A stretch of DNA of 64,000 nt from Lutraria lutraria. Taxonomy: Eukaryota; Mollusca; Bivalvia; Venerida; Mactridae. Numbering within the stretch: position 1 is the stretch's first letter; each line of letters opens with the position of its first letter. A program made the position numbers and the translations under genes. The DNA is taken from positions 42,377,137 to 42,441,136 of the forward strand of contig OZ026833.1 of NCBI GenBank assembly GCA_964023205.1, read 5' to 3'. Below the pieces are notes generated by a model. That model searched no databases, was not told the DNA's origin, and worked only from the letters and a program-made list of their open reading frames with translations. This document shows positions 45,401 to 55,436 of the stretch, piece after piece.

Positions 45401-48400
45401 AATATTATGTAACGTACATTGTGATTTCGTTAGCCTGCCCATCAATAAGTTCAATGGTTAGAGCGTTGGTCTACTGATCAAGGGTTTGTGAATTCGAACC
45501 ATGGGAAGGCTCACATTATCCGCGACACGTTTGACTGAAGATAAAGGGTAGCTTGGCAAAAGCTTGCGGATAGAATGTGGTTAGTACTGGTTAAGGCCTT
45601 AAAGGGGCATACCCTACAACTGACAAACATTCTTTGAAAGTGTAAAAATATGTTAGATGTATATGTAAAACAATATATAATGGATAATTGCAAGAAGAAC
45701 TTGGGTCATAAAATGACTAGTTTAGGTACTAGCCGCAAAAATCATAGCTATGAATAATAAATCACTTCCACCCAAAAATTGTACAACAAATTCCAAAGAG
45801 TTTCCGATCTTTTATGGAAACTAATATTTGTTGTGATTTTATTTTTAATTGGATGAATTTTTGGCTGAAACTTTCTTCGTCGGCTTTTCTCTTTACAAGC
45901 TTCTAATTTATCATCATTTTGCCTTGATTCTAGGTGCACCAAGTTGTAGGGTATGCCCCTTTAAAATGAAATCCAGGGAAGCTGGTTATGATTACTGCCC
46001 GCCACGATTTAACTGAAATAATGAAACATTAAGTAATAAATAAATATAATTCTTTGATAAAGTTATAAATACATTTGCTTCAATACCACGAGTCATATTT
46101 TAATGAATTTATACGTTCGTATAACTATCTTGCTCACAATTATTAAGCGTATTTATGAGTTTGAAATGTACTTGATATAATATGCATTATTTATTATCTC
46201 TCTTAGCATGTTTAAGTGCTTTTGACACGAGTGTTGTGTGTAAATTATAATGCAACTTGATATAAAAGTTTGCACAAAATAAATGCAGACAAATTGTCAA
46301 TTCATCTACAAATCTAATTGAGTTCAATTTAGTATCAATTTAAAATGTTTAAACAAATCTTCAAGTTTGCTAAAAGTCATTTACCCGATGTTTTTCTTTC
46401 ATTACAAACACGTTTCGTTACACAATCTTGATTACATATTTTAGCGGAGCGCAATTTGTCTTTGCAACGTCCTTCGAGCCTGCAGTATAGACAATGATTT
46501 ATGTTTAGATGAAATCATTTGGATCGAGATTATTGACTGTGAAGATTTTTTGTTTTATTTCAAACAAACACTTTCACAGCATGTACGATCTGACTTTTAA
46601 ACCCTTAGTTAAGACTACCTCCGTTAAAGACATGTTTTATCTTCACTGAAGGTGACATTCATTGGTGGGTTTAACTGTGAACTAAATTCTTATATTGTTT
46701 TATCATTTAAAAATATTGTCAAATGATTCAATACAAATGTGTCATCTACAAAATAAGGTATAACCTTGTGATAAGACCATCTACATGACACAAAATGACG
46801 GTTACGTTAAAACGATAAAAGTTCTTCGAGGGGGTAAAGTTACAAAAAAAGGAAATATGTTAAAACATTCAACAGACAGGACAGCAAGTGATATAGAATT
46901 CACTGAACTCACTTTTGAAAACTACAATTGATGCGAGGGGGGGAAACCTCAATCGAAACACTTCCTGATAAATTTGTAAAAATGCAAAAAATAACAAGAA
47001 ATAGAATGTTATTCAGCAGATTATATTGAAGTTGGATTTTAAAAATAAAAAAATCCCATTGATAAGATACGTTGAAGGACATTTGAAGGGTGAGTGCAAG
47101 AAGACGACCAAAACCATGTTTACAAGGAAAGATATAGTCCCTTCTGGCATTCATGCCTTCGTGTGTTTGCTCATCGGATTTAGTAAATTATATTTTCATT
47201 CAGTTAGATATTCATCTGATATTAAACACGTAAATCATTTTATATTTAGCTTGATTTAGGTAACTCCATGTTTTTATCATATTATTCATTTCTATTTTTT
47301 TTTCATTTCTTTATTATTACACAATTAGTATGCGCTTAGATTTGGTAACTCGATATTGAAACATGTCGATGTTACGAGTAAATTTTAACTTCCTTCTCGG
47401 TCATATTAAATTTCTGTCTATCTAAACTGCATGAAGAGATGGGAATTAAGTTTGTGAATGATGTAATTAACGAAGAAAATATTCTAATCAGTCCTACGTT
47501 GAAGCATGTCAGTGTAATTAGAAGTGTCAACTCTGTTAGTTTAGTTTAAACCTATTTAGTTTTACAGCGAATGTAGAGCAAATTATTCCAACTTATATTT
47601 CTCTCGATGACTGCTTCCTGGATTCTGACCAGTACTCGCGCCGTAAGAATGGATTGTGAAAGTTCCGGTCAAATTCCGCCACTGACGGGATTCGAACCCG
47701 CAACCTCTGGGTTAGGAATCCGGCGCTCTAGATACCCCTACACCACTGCTCCTCCTCTGCTGTCTGAACAGCTTCTATTGAACCGGATTATTGATTAGTA
47801 TAAATCTAGTACAATTTGTTGCCCATTACATCATTAATTGGTAACGTTCAGTACTTTTTCATATGGATTTCACGTCGCATCAACAGTAAGGATCATTTGT
47901 CGACTTGTCCATCTTCAACGGCGGAGGAGGACCCCATGCGTACACCAGTCACCGACAGTCCGTACACTAACTGGATAGCTTCCTCGCATGTGACATTTGT
48001 CTAGTCCCTGTACTTTGTAAACTGTCGGTTTGCATACAAAGAAAGTATGTAAATGAAGTTGATGAAACAGATAACGTTTTACCTATTGATAATGTTTCGA
48101 AATCGCATGCAATTTCAGCCCTTACCTCTAACCCTTAATATACGTTCAACGTGTTAGTTTTACCGATTCGACTTTTACCGCAATGATGTAAACTTACTTG
48201 TTTTATGACTCAATATTACGTTAAGTTATGAATGTACAGTAAAATCTGGATCTGGATAAAAATCGGCCTTTATATCCAGACGGTCTTATTATCAAGTTGA
48301 AGTACAGTACAACCTCTCCAGAGCGGCCCCCTCATGAGCAACAATCTCCCTTCAACAACAGCATGATGTACATCACTGCATGATTTAACTATTAATTTAA

Positions 48401-51400
48401 CCTCTCTAGAGCAACAACATCTCAACAACAACATGATATTGCTACTACCAAAGGATGTTGCTTTGGAGAGGTTGCTCTGTATTAAACTGGGTGGTCGTTA
48501 AACAGGGTTGGCCTTTATACTGTAGAAGTAGTTACATGATGTTTAACAAATATTTAAAAATAAATGTTTTACATGTACGGGTACACCCACTTTTTATCAA
48601 CCGAGTTTCATATAACATTATTACGTGTGACTGAATACTAAAATATGATGACTAAATTACTCATGATGAATAAAAACCCTGACTTACGTGTGTTCGGAAT
48701 CAAATTTTATAAACAGCCATTTGTCAGTTTTATATTTAGTTGTTGCAAAAAGAATTATAATCACCTTAACCGTACATATTTATTGCAGCTATACTTGATC
48801 TTAAATAACATGGTATACTTTGGACTAGAATGACATCGAAAATTATCCTTTGTCATCTCATCGTCCAAACGTCAAGGGAAACTACTTTGTATTTATTTTT
48901 CACTGAGATTAATATCGCGTCAACAGCTATGGTTATTTGGCGACTCAAAGGTCAGAGTAGAACCAACGATCTTATATTAACCAACTCACATGGACAGCTC
49001 CCTCACATGTAAAATTGTATTCCAGGTGAGGCCCTAGTGAATTTGTGAAATGTTGTATTTTCATTTATTTCGTTGGGATCAATTTTCGTGTTTTTTACTA
49101 AAATGCCTTTTTCGTGGGGACATAAATTCGTGGATTTTGATTTTTGAAAATGCCTTATCTCTGCATTTAAATGCTTTGGGATTTGATTTCGTGGATGAGC
49201 CGACCCACGAAATCCACAAAGTTAAATCCCCAACGAAAATTAATAATTCCGCAGTATGTATTTGTACTGAAAGCTGCCATATTACCGATATAAAAAAGTG
49301 TAAATTGATTTGGTTTATCTTTCCATTGATAACATATTTTGAATAATTGATTTTTCCTGGAAATCAGGTATTTTTTTAGAAAAAGCAAACCAACGGAAAC
49401 AGACTTTGACATAATCATTGTTGATGTCTCTTTGTTATTTACGTAGTGCAGAGTGCTGCAAGAATTTTCACTTTGAGAATTTATCAACATATTATCGAGT
49501 TTTATGAGCTTATCATAATTAATAATTATTTTGATAATATCCATACTGTGTGATAATTAGGAAAAATCTTCTCGTGCTTTGCTTATAAGCCACAATAATT
49601 TTAATGTTAACGATGATCAAGTCTCAATTACATGCTCAGTCGATGAATGATTTTTAATATCCAAATAATCAGTAACGGAAGTGAAAATAAACGGAGATTC
49701 GGTATATGAGTTAAACCTACCTTGAACATATGCTCTTAAGTTTTAACTTTAATGAATGCTTTAGTGTAATCATGGCCTAGGTTTTTTTAAAGTTAATCAT
49801 TCCAATCTTGTTGAATCTAAGATCTCTTAGTTAAACTTTCTAGACAGGATAATCAAGACATTTGTTACAATGACCATGCCTCGTTTAATCCTTGCTAAAC
49901 TTATTATGGCCAGATCTCGCGATCGTGGATGGAGACATAAAGGTGATTTCAATGTTTGTCATAAGGCTATCTTATCTGTTTTTATTGTTATTCGATGATA
50001 TCTAAGTGTTAATATTGCCCTTTATCTAAAACTTGTCCTATTTTAGTCACCGGCGAAATGATAATGAATTTAAAAGTATCGTCCAAGGAACATAAAGACA
50101 AAATATCTAAGTCATATCGTCCGAAGATGAGACGACATGTTTTTATTGATATCGGATGGAGGTCATTATTCGATAATCAAAAATGAGAAGTTGTTGTAGA
50201 TAGTTGATAGAGTTTGACAGCACCTTTTTGATCTGTTAAACAGCATTTTTCGCTATCTCAATCTACGTGTTATGTTTCAACACCAAAAAGAGTCGGTATT
50301 ACTATTAGGACCGAGTACTTGATCAATTCCATAGTCTAATATATATCATAAGGTGGTAACAGCGTTCCGTATAAGTCGCATAAAACATGTAAATCGAGTC
50401 GTGTTGTATCAGAACAGATATAGGTTTTAAAAGAATAGAAAATCAACAAAAAAGTTTTTGTAAATAAAATCATAAAAAGTTTACGAAATCTGATGTGGAA
50501 ATTTGTTTGAAGGACGATTGAAAGATTTCAAAAGTAAGCACTGGAATTAAGTGAATAACATCTGCAGGTTTTAATTTGCACAATTTTCACGATGCAGCAA
50601 AATTTCGAATTAGACAAAAACAGTCTAGTAATTTAAAAGTAGGCCTACGGGATTTTTAAGCTCAAAAAAGTAAATAAATACTACATTAGTCACTGGGAAA
50701 CTATTTGCCAAACTTCACAGGAAGTATATATCAGCAGTATTAAAACAAACGTTTAGTAATTAGTTTCAGTAATGGTAATAAATGGAGTACACACAATCCG
50801 ATCTTCTAACCACATTTGATGTACAGGAAGTATCAGGTAATAGAGAGATGTTTGAAAGACAGGCTAATTACATGCGTCCAAATAACCCCTCTTTAAACAT
50901 AAGGTCAGTGTAGACAGTGTTGATAAAAGAAGCGTAAAGGAAAAAATTGATGAATTGCCAAGTTAATTATGTACCCTACCATCATGCAAATTTAATGTCA
51001 GCTAATAAGATCTCGCGTAAATGTTTGAACTTTGCTGCGTATAATATCATTGAAGCCTTTTGATACGGAGAATCAAATTAGTAGCAGTGATCAATTAGTA
51101 GCAGTGTGTGATATCTTTGACGAACATTGACATATAATTGTTGTTCCTCATCTGTTCATGAACTGGGAATATATATAAAGATTAATACATGTATGCTACT
51201 CAAAACTTTATAAGAATCACTTGTGATATTGCTTGTAATTATTGCTTTATTAAAATGTTGTTAATCATGCATCATATGCGTATGTCCATCGAAGCATACT
51301 TGTTTACATGTAATTGTATTTTCTTTACGTTAAGATTTTGGTGCTTTGTTGACAGCAGAGATGTTAACAGCATGGAAAGAAATGAAGATTACTTCGCAAA

Positions 51401-54400
51401 TTTTATTATTAAATTTTGTTCATTGTACATTTATTTATTACTTATTATTATTAGTGTGTTTCTATTTTAATAGGGAAGCAACGAAGAGTTATACGTGGTG
51501 AGAAACATATGTTGTGTCACGTGATTATTTGTGTTGTATTATTTATTGTCAGTCACGTGATAACACAATCACACTAATAAACAAACTAACCTGCATTGTG
51601 ATTCACTAATGCTAAATCCTTGTTATGACACTAACCCACATTTCGTATTTAAATAGCATAATAACAAAACCAAATCACTAAAATAATACTAGTACCAAAA
51701 AGTTCAATAATTTGAAATACAGCCCAGACGTAATAAAGGGCCAACCCTGGCCGAGCCACCGTGTAAATAACGGCTACCTTCGATTGAAGCTTATATTTAT
51801 ATATTTATTGACATAATGTAATGTCTAACTTCATGGCAAATTGTAACCCGACGTCAGGGATGGAATCGCGGTACCTGCTGGTCATACTCTTCGATGAAAA
51901 TATGACAAAATAAATGTCGACTTTTATCCATAATTGGAGAAGTTATTGCCGGTTGCTTGTGACAGTGTACTAAGTCAGTACTGGTTAGAATACAGTCCAG
52001 GAAAACTGGTTAGGTGAACTGACCAACATAATTAATTTATATTTGTTACAGAAATATAGTTGAAAGACGGCGTTAAATCCGCTGAAATTAAATGGCCAAA
52101 TGTGTATAAGTTCCATGCTATGTTAACAAATTTGTCTGCAACTTACCAAGCAGTCTTGTTAATCATCTTCAGTTTTCTTACATAAGAACAACTTGGCGAT
52201 GCTGACACATTAGTTTAATATCTTTCGCTCCTTATATTAAATGATATTCGAATTATACATAACCTCGACGAGTTATATTTTTCAATGTATCATCGTAACT
52301 TGATATCGGCGTTTCAAATATCGAAAATGGTTCGGTAATCAATATTTGAATTGAAATTCACAAGCCTCATTTGGACAAACTGAACCAATGAGTGTACGCT
52401 GTTAAACGTAATACATGATTGTATTACTTTTGAATAATGTATAACTACATGTATTTAATTAACATTAAACGCAGTATTTCATTATCTTGTCAAATAAATG
52501 ACAAATTGTAAACTTTTATACATACATAATATTAACTAATTATAATACTGAATCGAACATCTTTGCATATTTGACAATTCATGCAGCAACAGTAGTAATG
52601 AAGTAGTATTCGTTTTGCGCAATTGTCACTCGGCAATTTCCGGTAAAACTCGCTGCTCTGTTAGGCTTGGTTACGGACATGGGCGGAAATGGCAAAGAAT
52701 TGTGACGAGAATTTTGTCATCCGGATGAGAAACGGTTCGATTGTCGTAAAACCTTTTTTTTCTTATTTCAGCGAAATTACCGTCAAACGGAGAAAGGAAA
52801 GATTATATTATATACAACCAGCATGACAACTGTCAGAGACAGTGCTGACAAGTGCAAAGCAGCCAGACATATATTACAGACACATATGGTGCGTTATGAG
52901 GAAAAAGATATGTTTATGTCAGATGAAAATCAAAAGGAACTTAGAGAAAGGCTAGGACAAAGTGCAATAAATGTACCTCAAGTATTTGCTGACGGCATTT
53001 ATATTGGGGTAAGTATAAAGTGGTATTTAGTTTACAGTACAATCTCTGTATAGCAACACCCTGTGGGAGCTGCAAATATTGACCGTTGTCGCTCTACAGA
53101 GGTTAAATGTATAGTAATTATCAGCTCAGGGAAATGTTGAAGGTGTTGTTATAGAGAGGTTGTTGCTCTACAGAGGGCCGCTCTGGAGAGGTTGTACTGT
53201 ATTCCATCCTATCCCTCCGCAAACCCAATTTAAACACACAACGAGCAATTACGGATTCAGAACAATTCACATTTCGATATCACAGTTAATTATCAGTTCT
53301 TATGATCATATCTCAGCTCAACACATATCTGTTTTCTTTTTTATGCACCCGCTATACGAAATGGCAGAGAGGCATAAGGTAATACCCCTGCCGTCTGTTC
53401 GTTCGTTCGTTCAAAATTTGGTTTCTGAGCAATAACTCAAGAAATATGTCATGGATTAGTTTCATATTTTACATGAAGGTGTATAGTAATAACATATAGG
53501 TCAAGTTTCTTTACCGTTAAAATCCAAACATTTTCAGGAAGTTTAATTACCCTTTTGGACTTAGCTCACAGTTATTATGTTTAAATTTCTTACTTTTTGT
53601 TGACAAAGAATGACACAAGTTCGCCATTTTATTGTTTCGTGTTATTTCATTATATTTATCATAGACTTGTTAAAATCATTTTGTCCGTTTTTTAAAGGAT
53701 TTTGATGCAGTGCAAAAACTGAATGAAACTGGCGAACTTCGCAGTATGTTCAAGAATTTTACGGTAAGTATTGGATAGAACTATATCTGCATCCTCTAAT
53801 ACCACAGATACATCCTTACTTTATGGTGTTATTGTCATGTCGCGTCCTTGTTATGAGAGTAATGGCATTTCAGGTCACGCAAAAATTGCCGAAGATGAAT
53901 TTCGGTAGGCCAATATGAGAACATCGCGAGAGGCAATATTGCAAACCAATTTGTATGTATGGTTAATAGTTGTTTAAGCTCATGAGATTGATATGAATAT
54001 GAAGGTCTTGTTTCGAAATTAGAAAAAAGGTTACTAGTAATCAATGACACATTACAAAATTAATATAAGTACCTCGTATGATATGCCATCAAACCTTCAA
54101 GTGACACCAAAAGAAAAGATGTGTATGCTTGGTGCACAAAACGGCCATTATTCTGAGGTTCACTCGAAATGTTGAATCAATAAAGTGCTGAACCCAGAGT
54201 TTCTAACAATAACCTCCAAATACTAAGATATGTTGAGTGAATTTTACAAGGCAAAATGGGTTTTTAAAAAGGCCGCGACCATGGTCCAGTGGTTTGAACC
54301 CCGACGATTCGGGTTAGATTCCCTGGCGCTGCAGGTCATACCTTCCATAAAAATTGTGTGTCGATTTTCTTGGCTGGGTGAATCGACCGCCATATATAAC

Positions 54401-55436
54401 AGTAAAAGTTGTAATGAAAGTACAAAAATGTAAAAGGAAAGAACAATTTTATGATCTAACTACCATATTTTGTTCAAGTTCCCAAACATGACTATTTTTC
54501 AAGCATACGTATATTTTAGAAATGCTGGCGAAGTATTTAGTCTTATCATTAATTCTCTATAAGTCAGCAGATTATTCTCTGGTTATATTTGTACCCGGCT
54601 ACAAGTATGGGAATGTTATTGTGTGTCATTGTATTTCTTTTATTTAATTATTTATACTGGTACCCAATTACCTGATAAATTATTTACAAGTTTTGTCCAG
54701 TTATTTCTATACAATAATTGGGTAGCTATGTTGACTATTATATTTATTTCCTTTGTTTATCACATTCAAGCAAGCAGTCGGAATAAGTCGTAGGCTTGGT
54801 CGGGTAAAAACTGGAACATTGCTCATCAAAGTAATAAACGGTCAGTGCACTTGTGCGGATGTTAGTCTTTGAACTATCCGCACTTCAAAATGTTTAACAA
54901 AGAACATGTTTCCTGAACAAATAATTCCTATTTAATGCTGCATGAGAACCTGTCAGGACATATTAGAACATTGTTATACTGAGTTATTTGCAACCCGACT
55001 ATCCTGGTTCTATTCCCGGTCATGGCAGGACATACACTTCCATGAAAACTTGGCAACAATGTCAATTTTCCCTTCCCTTGTAGAGAAGTTGGTCGTTCCT
55101 AGTGGAAGGGTAAGTTAGTACTGGTTAGAATTCAGTCCAGGAAAACTTGTTAGGTGAACCGGACGTCGTATATAACCGAAAGTTTATTGAAAAGAAACGG
55201 TGTTATGAAGCCAAATAAATAAATGTAGTTGTTGTTTTTTTTTCCAGAAAATTCAAGTACGGTCGTCCTGTGATAAATGTGGGGGTTATCGTTATCTCCC
55301 TTGTTCGTTCTGTCATGGTTCAAAGAAATCGTTACATAGGAATGAATTTACAGAAGAATTCTGTGCCTTACGTTGTATGCAGTGTGATGAGAACGGACTA
55401 ATACGCTGTGATGAGTGCATTGACCAACAGGAATGA
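27017..55436 (+). CDS. GRXCR1: GRXCR1-like protein (glutaredoxin domain-containing cysteine-rich protein), 296 aa, complete
   Basis: Four exons (27017-27415, 52772-53008, 53698-53763, 55248-55436) join in phase 0 throughout. Residues 1-133 are polar and end GSIRGFKNRVRAGIATFIDQ, a signature of the GRXCR family. Residues 134-233 form the glutaredoxin-like domain: GKIILYTTSMTTVRDSADKC, then VRYEEKDMFMS, then NVPQVFADGIYIG and a helix ending MFKNFT. The usual catalytic CxxC of glutaredoxin is replaced by TTSM, as in this family, so redox activity is doubtful. The C-terminus carries four CxxC pairs (CDKC, CSFC, CMQC, CDEC) that could bind zinc. In vertebrates GRXCR1 acts in hair-cell stereocilia and actin bundles; a role in molluscan microvilli or cilia is inference. 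Human GRXCR1 is about 290 aa. A TAA six bases upstream, in frame, supports the ATG chosen. Confidence 0.95.
28755..29025. mobile_element. Foldback MITE, 271 bp, copy 1 of 2
   Basis: Inverted ends 'ggtccgtattcacaaagcat' plus 'cttaag' and the exact inverse. The copy at 33673-33953 shares most of the internal sequence, including 'ttctaaagatgccaattatg'. Target duplication unresolved. Confidence 0.88.
29608..29673. mobile_element. Miniature end-only derivative, 66 bp (copy E)
   Basis: It starts TAAACTGGCTCCCGTT, continues 'ccatgtcgcagtgcacca' and ends AACGGGAACCAGCTTA. 'gagccaac' precedes it and recurs 4 bases past its end, so the duplication is imperfect, suggesting an older or altered copy. Confidence 0.7.
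30036..30383. mobile_element. Foldback element, about 350 bp, possible TA duplication
   Basis: The ends 'aggtcggttcgattg' and 'caatggaaccggcct' are imperfect inverses next to TA or TTA. The interior has repeated 'agctcttc' and 'gaagagct' blocks on both strands. Confidence 0.55.
33673..33953. mobile_element. Foldback MITE, 281 bp, copy 2 of 2
   Basis: Near-identical to 28755-29025. The left end differs at about three bases (ggggtgg in place of gggtccg) and the right end is exact. Confidence 0.88.
35110..35422 (-). repeat. Full-length tRNA-derived SINE
   Basis: On the minus strand: 'ggttagctcagtggttagag' (A box) and 'gagttcgaaccccagg' (B box), then a body with 'gtactggttaagaatgaaat' and 'ccaggaaagttggttat'. 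The tail ends 'gttgaaaatggcgttata' and an aaat-type run. It is the most complete copy here. V-SINE-type relatives (such as RUDI) are known in molluscs, but I cannot confirm membership. Confidence 0.88.
37653..37790 (+). repeat. tRNA-derived SINE head
   Basis: 'cgtggtccagtggtaacgcg' (A box) and 'ggtcgtgggttggaatctcg' (B box), then 'tttcggtgttcccatccc'. Same family as 4183-4300. Confidence 0.75.
39003..39250. mobile_element. Foldback element, 'GAATAAAGGCCAC' family, copy 2
   Basis: Repeated 'gaataaaggcc' blocks (39054, 39174), two direct 'tgacctctgaataa' blocks, and a final 'agtttgactgta' that is the inverse of the family's 'tacagtcaaact' start. Confidence 0.5.
39966..40124. mobile_element. 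Foldback element, 'GAATAAAGGCCAC' family, copy 3
   Basis: Starts 'gtaaagtcaaaatttcgaac', has 'aaaggccacccttt' and an inverse half with 'aacctttattcagaggtgag'. Confidence 0.5.
40696..40874 (+). mobile_element. Foldback MITE, 'CAGTACAACCTCTCC' family, copy 2
   Basis: It begins 'tactgtacaacctctccaga', holds 'ctagagcaacaacctctca', and ends 'ggagaggttgcactgta', the inverse of the start. Confidence 0.75.
42030..42235 (+). repeat. Decayed tRNA-derived SINE
   Basis: A head-like 'gattaagtagttaagtgcgc' and 'ccaggtttcgaata', then 'ctatgaaaacatgacaaaaa' and 'ccgtcatatataa' plus 'atattgttgaaaa' as in the other SINE bodies. Confidence 0.65.
43084..43163. repeat. Possible decayed miniature TAAACTGG derivative
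   Basis: 'acctggttcctgttcccg' is opposed by 'aaacgggtaccagtt' 50 bp later. The similarity to copies A-E is partial and no target duplication is seen. Confidence 0.35.
44201..44394. mobile_element. CAGT-ended MITE with 'ACCGGAATTCTC' blocks, copy 1
   Basis: It starts 'tacagtagaacacataataa', holds two 'aaaccggaattctc' blocks and ends 'gcgtttactctata'. A related copy is at about 56.35 kb. Pogo-like origin is inferred. Confidence 0.5.
44751..44822. repeat. Compound tetranucleotide microsatellite
   Basis: (GTCA)n of about nine units runs directly into (ACCA)n with some ATCC units. Confidence 0.97.
45431..46046 (+). repeat. tRNA-derived SINE split by a nested MITE
   Basis: Head 'tcaatggttagagcgttggt' and 'gtgaattcgaacc', body up to 'gttagtactggttaaggcc' at 45598. 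It resumes at 45965 with 'atgaaatccagggaagctgg' and ends in an aataaataaat tail. The full copy at 35110-35422 gives the uninterrupted order. Confidence 0.85.
45599..45964. mobile_element. piggyBac-type MITE, TTAA duplication, nested in a SINE
   Basis: The ends 'ttaaaggggcataccctaca' and 'tgtagggtatgcccctttaa' are perfect inverses of 23 bp including TTAA. TTAA targets are characteristic of piggyBac-class elements. No transposase inside. Confidence 0.85.
47585..47758 (-). repeat. tRNA-derived SINE, second head type
   Basis: On the minus strand: 'agcagtggtgtaggggtatc' (A box) and 'ttgcgggttcgaatcccg' (perfect B box), then a body with 'agtactggtcagaatccagg'. The putative acceptor arms do not pair, so it is not a functional tRNA. 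Confidence 0.8.
48303..48482 (+). mobile_element. Foldback MITE, 'CAGTACAACCTCTCC' family, copy 3
   Basis: Begins 'tacagtacaacctctccaga', holds 'ctctagagcaacaacatctc', ends 'ttggagaggttgctctgta'. Confidence 0.75.
51850..52085 (+). repeat. tRNA-derived SINE, decayed head
   Basis: Body landmarks: 'gatgaaaatatgacaaaata', 'gtcagtactggttagaatac', 'agtccaggaaaactggttag' and 'gacggcgttaaatccgctg'. It lies about 0.7 kb before GRXCR1 exon 2. Confidence 0.75.
52772..53008 (+). CDS. GRXCR1: GRXCR1-like exon 2: glutaredoxin-like domain
   Basis: Acceptor 'ttatttcag' with a long T tract, donor 'gtaagt'. It encodes 79 residues from RNYRQTEKGKIILYTTSM to VPQVFADGIYIG. The VPQVF segment holds the cis-proline expected in glutaredoxin folds. 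Confidence 0.95.
53033..53201. mobile_element. Foldback MITE, 'CAGTACAACCTCTCC' family, copy 4
   Basis: Begins 'tacagtacaatctctgtata', ends 'ctggagaggttgtactgta'. It starts 24 bp past the end of GRXCR1 exon 2, inside intron 2. Confidence 0.75.
53698..53763 (+). CDS. GRXCR1: GRXCR1-like exon 3
   Basis: A 66-bp exon. Acceptor 'tttttaaag', donor 'gtaagt'. It encodes DFDAVQKLNETGELRSMFKN plus FT, matching the 'LNESGEL' block of GRXCR1. Confidence 0.94.
54271..54415 (+). repeat. tRNA-derived SINE, short
   Basis: 'ccatggtccagtggtttgaa' (A box), a decayed B box 'ttagattccc', then 'ccttccataaaaattgtgtg' and 'accgccatatataacagtaa'. Confidence 0.7.
54985..55225 (+). repeat. tRNA-derived SINE ending just before GRXCR1 exon 4
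   Basis: Decayed head 'ctggttctattcccggtca', body 'gttagtactggttagaattc' and 'agtccaggaaaacttgttag', tail 'ccaaataaataaatg'. The tail ends about 22 bp before the last acceptor. Confidence 0.8.
55248..55436 (+). CDS. GRXCR1: GRXCR1-like exon 4: four-CxxC cysteine-rich tail
   Basis: Acceptor 'ttttttccag'. It encodes KIQVRSSCDKCGGYRYLPCS, then FCHGSKKSLHRNEFTEEFC, then LRCMQCDENGLIRCDECIDQ and QE, with TGA at 55434-55436. The four CxxC pairs match the GRXCR1 zinc-finger-like tail. Confidence 0.96.
   Translation, partial: KIQVRSSCDKCGGYRYLPCSFCHGSKKSLHRNEFTEEFCALRCMQCDENGLIRCDECIDQQE

Larger units (their letters stand above)
27416..52771 (+). other. GRXCR1-like intron 1, 25.4 kb, repeat-rich
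   Basis: No exon or nested gene could be supported on either strand. Open frames are short and have no family resemblance. Contents: two copies of a 270-280 bp foldback MITE, at least six SINEs, several CAGT-ended MITEs, a nested TTAA MITE and short simple repeats (CT-rich near 27975, poly-C near 35860). The stretches between these show nothing I recognise. Confidence 0.7.

Noticed and set aside
45748..45942. 64-codon minus-strand frame as a transposase fragment
   Set aside because: It lies in the interior of a short TTAA MITE and has no DDE-type or zinc-finger motif.
47685..47758. Functional tRNA gene (minus strand)
   Set aside because: A and B boxes are good, but the acceptor arms do not pair and the SINE body follows directly.
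49050..49544. Opposed 98- and 125-codon frames near 49.3 kb
   Set aside because: They overlap a partly palindromic repeat ('cgtggggacataaattcgtg' region); no homology, and frames are open on both strands.
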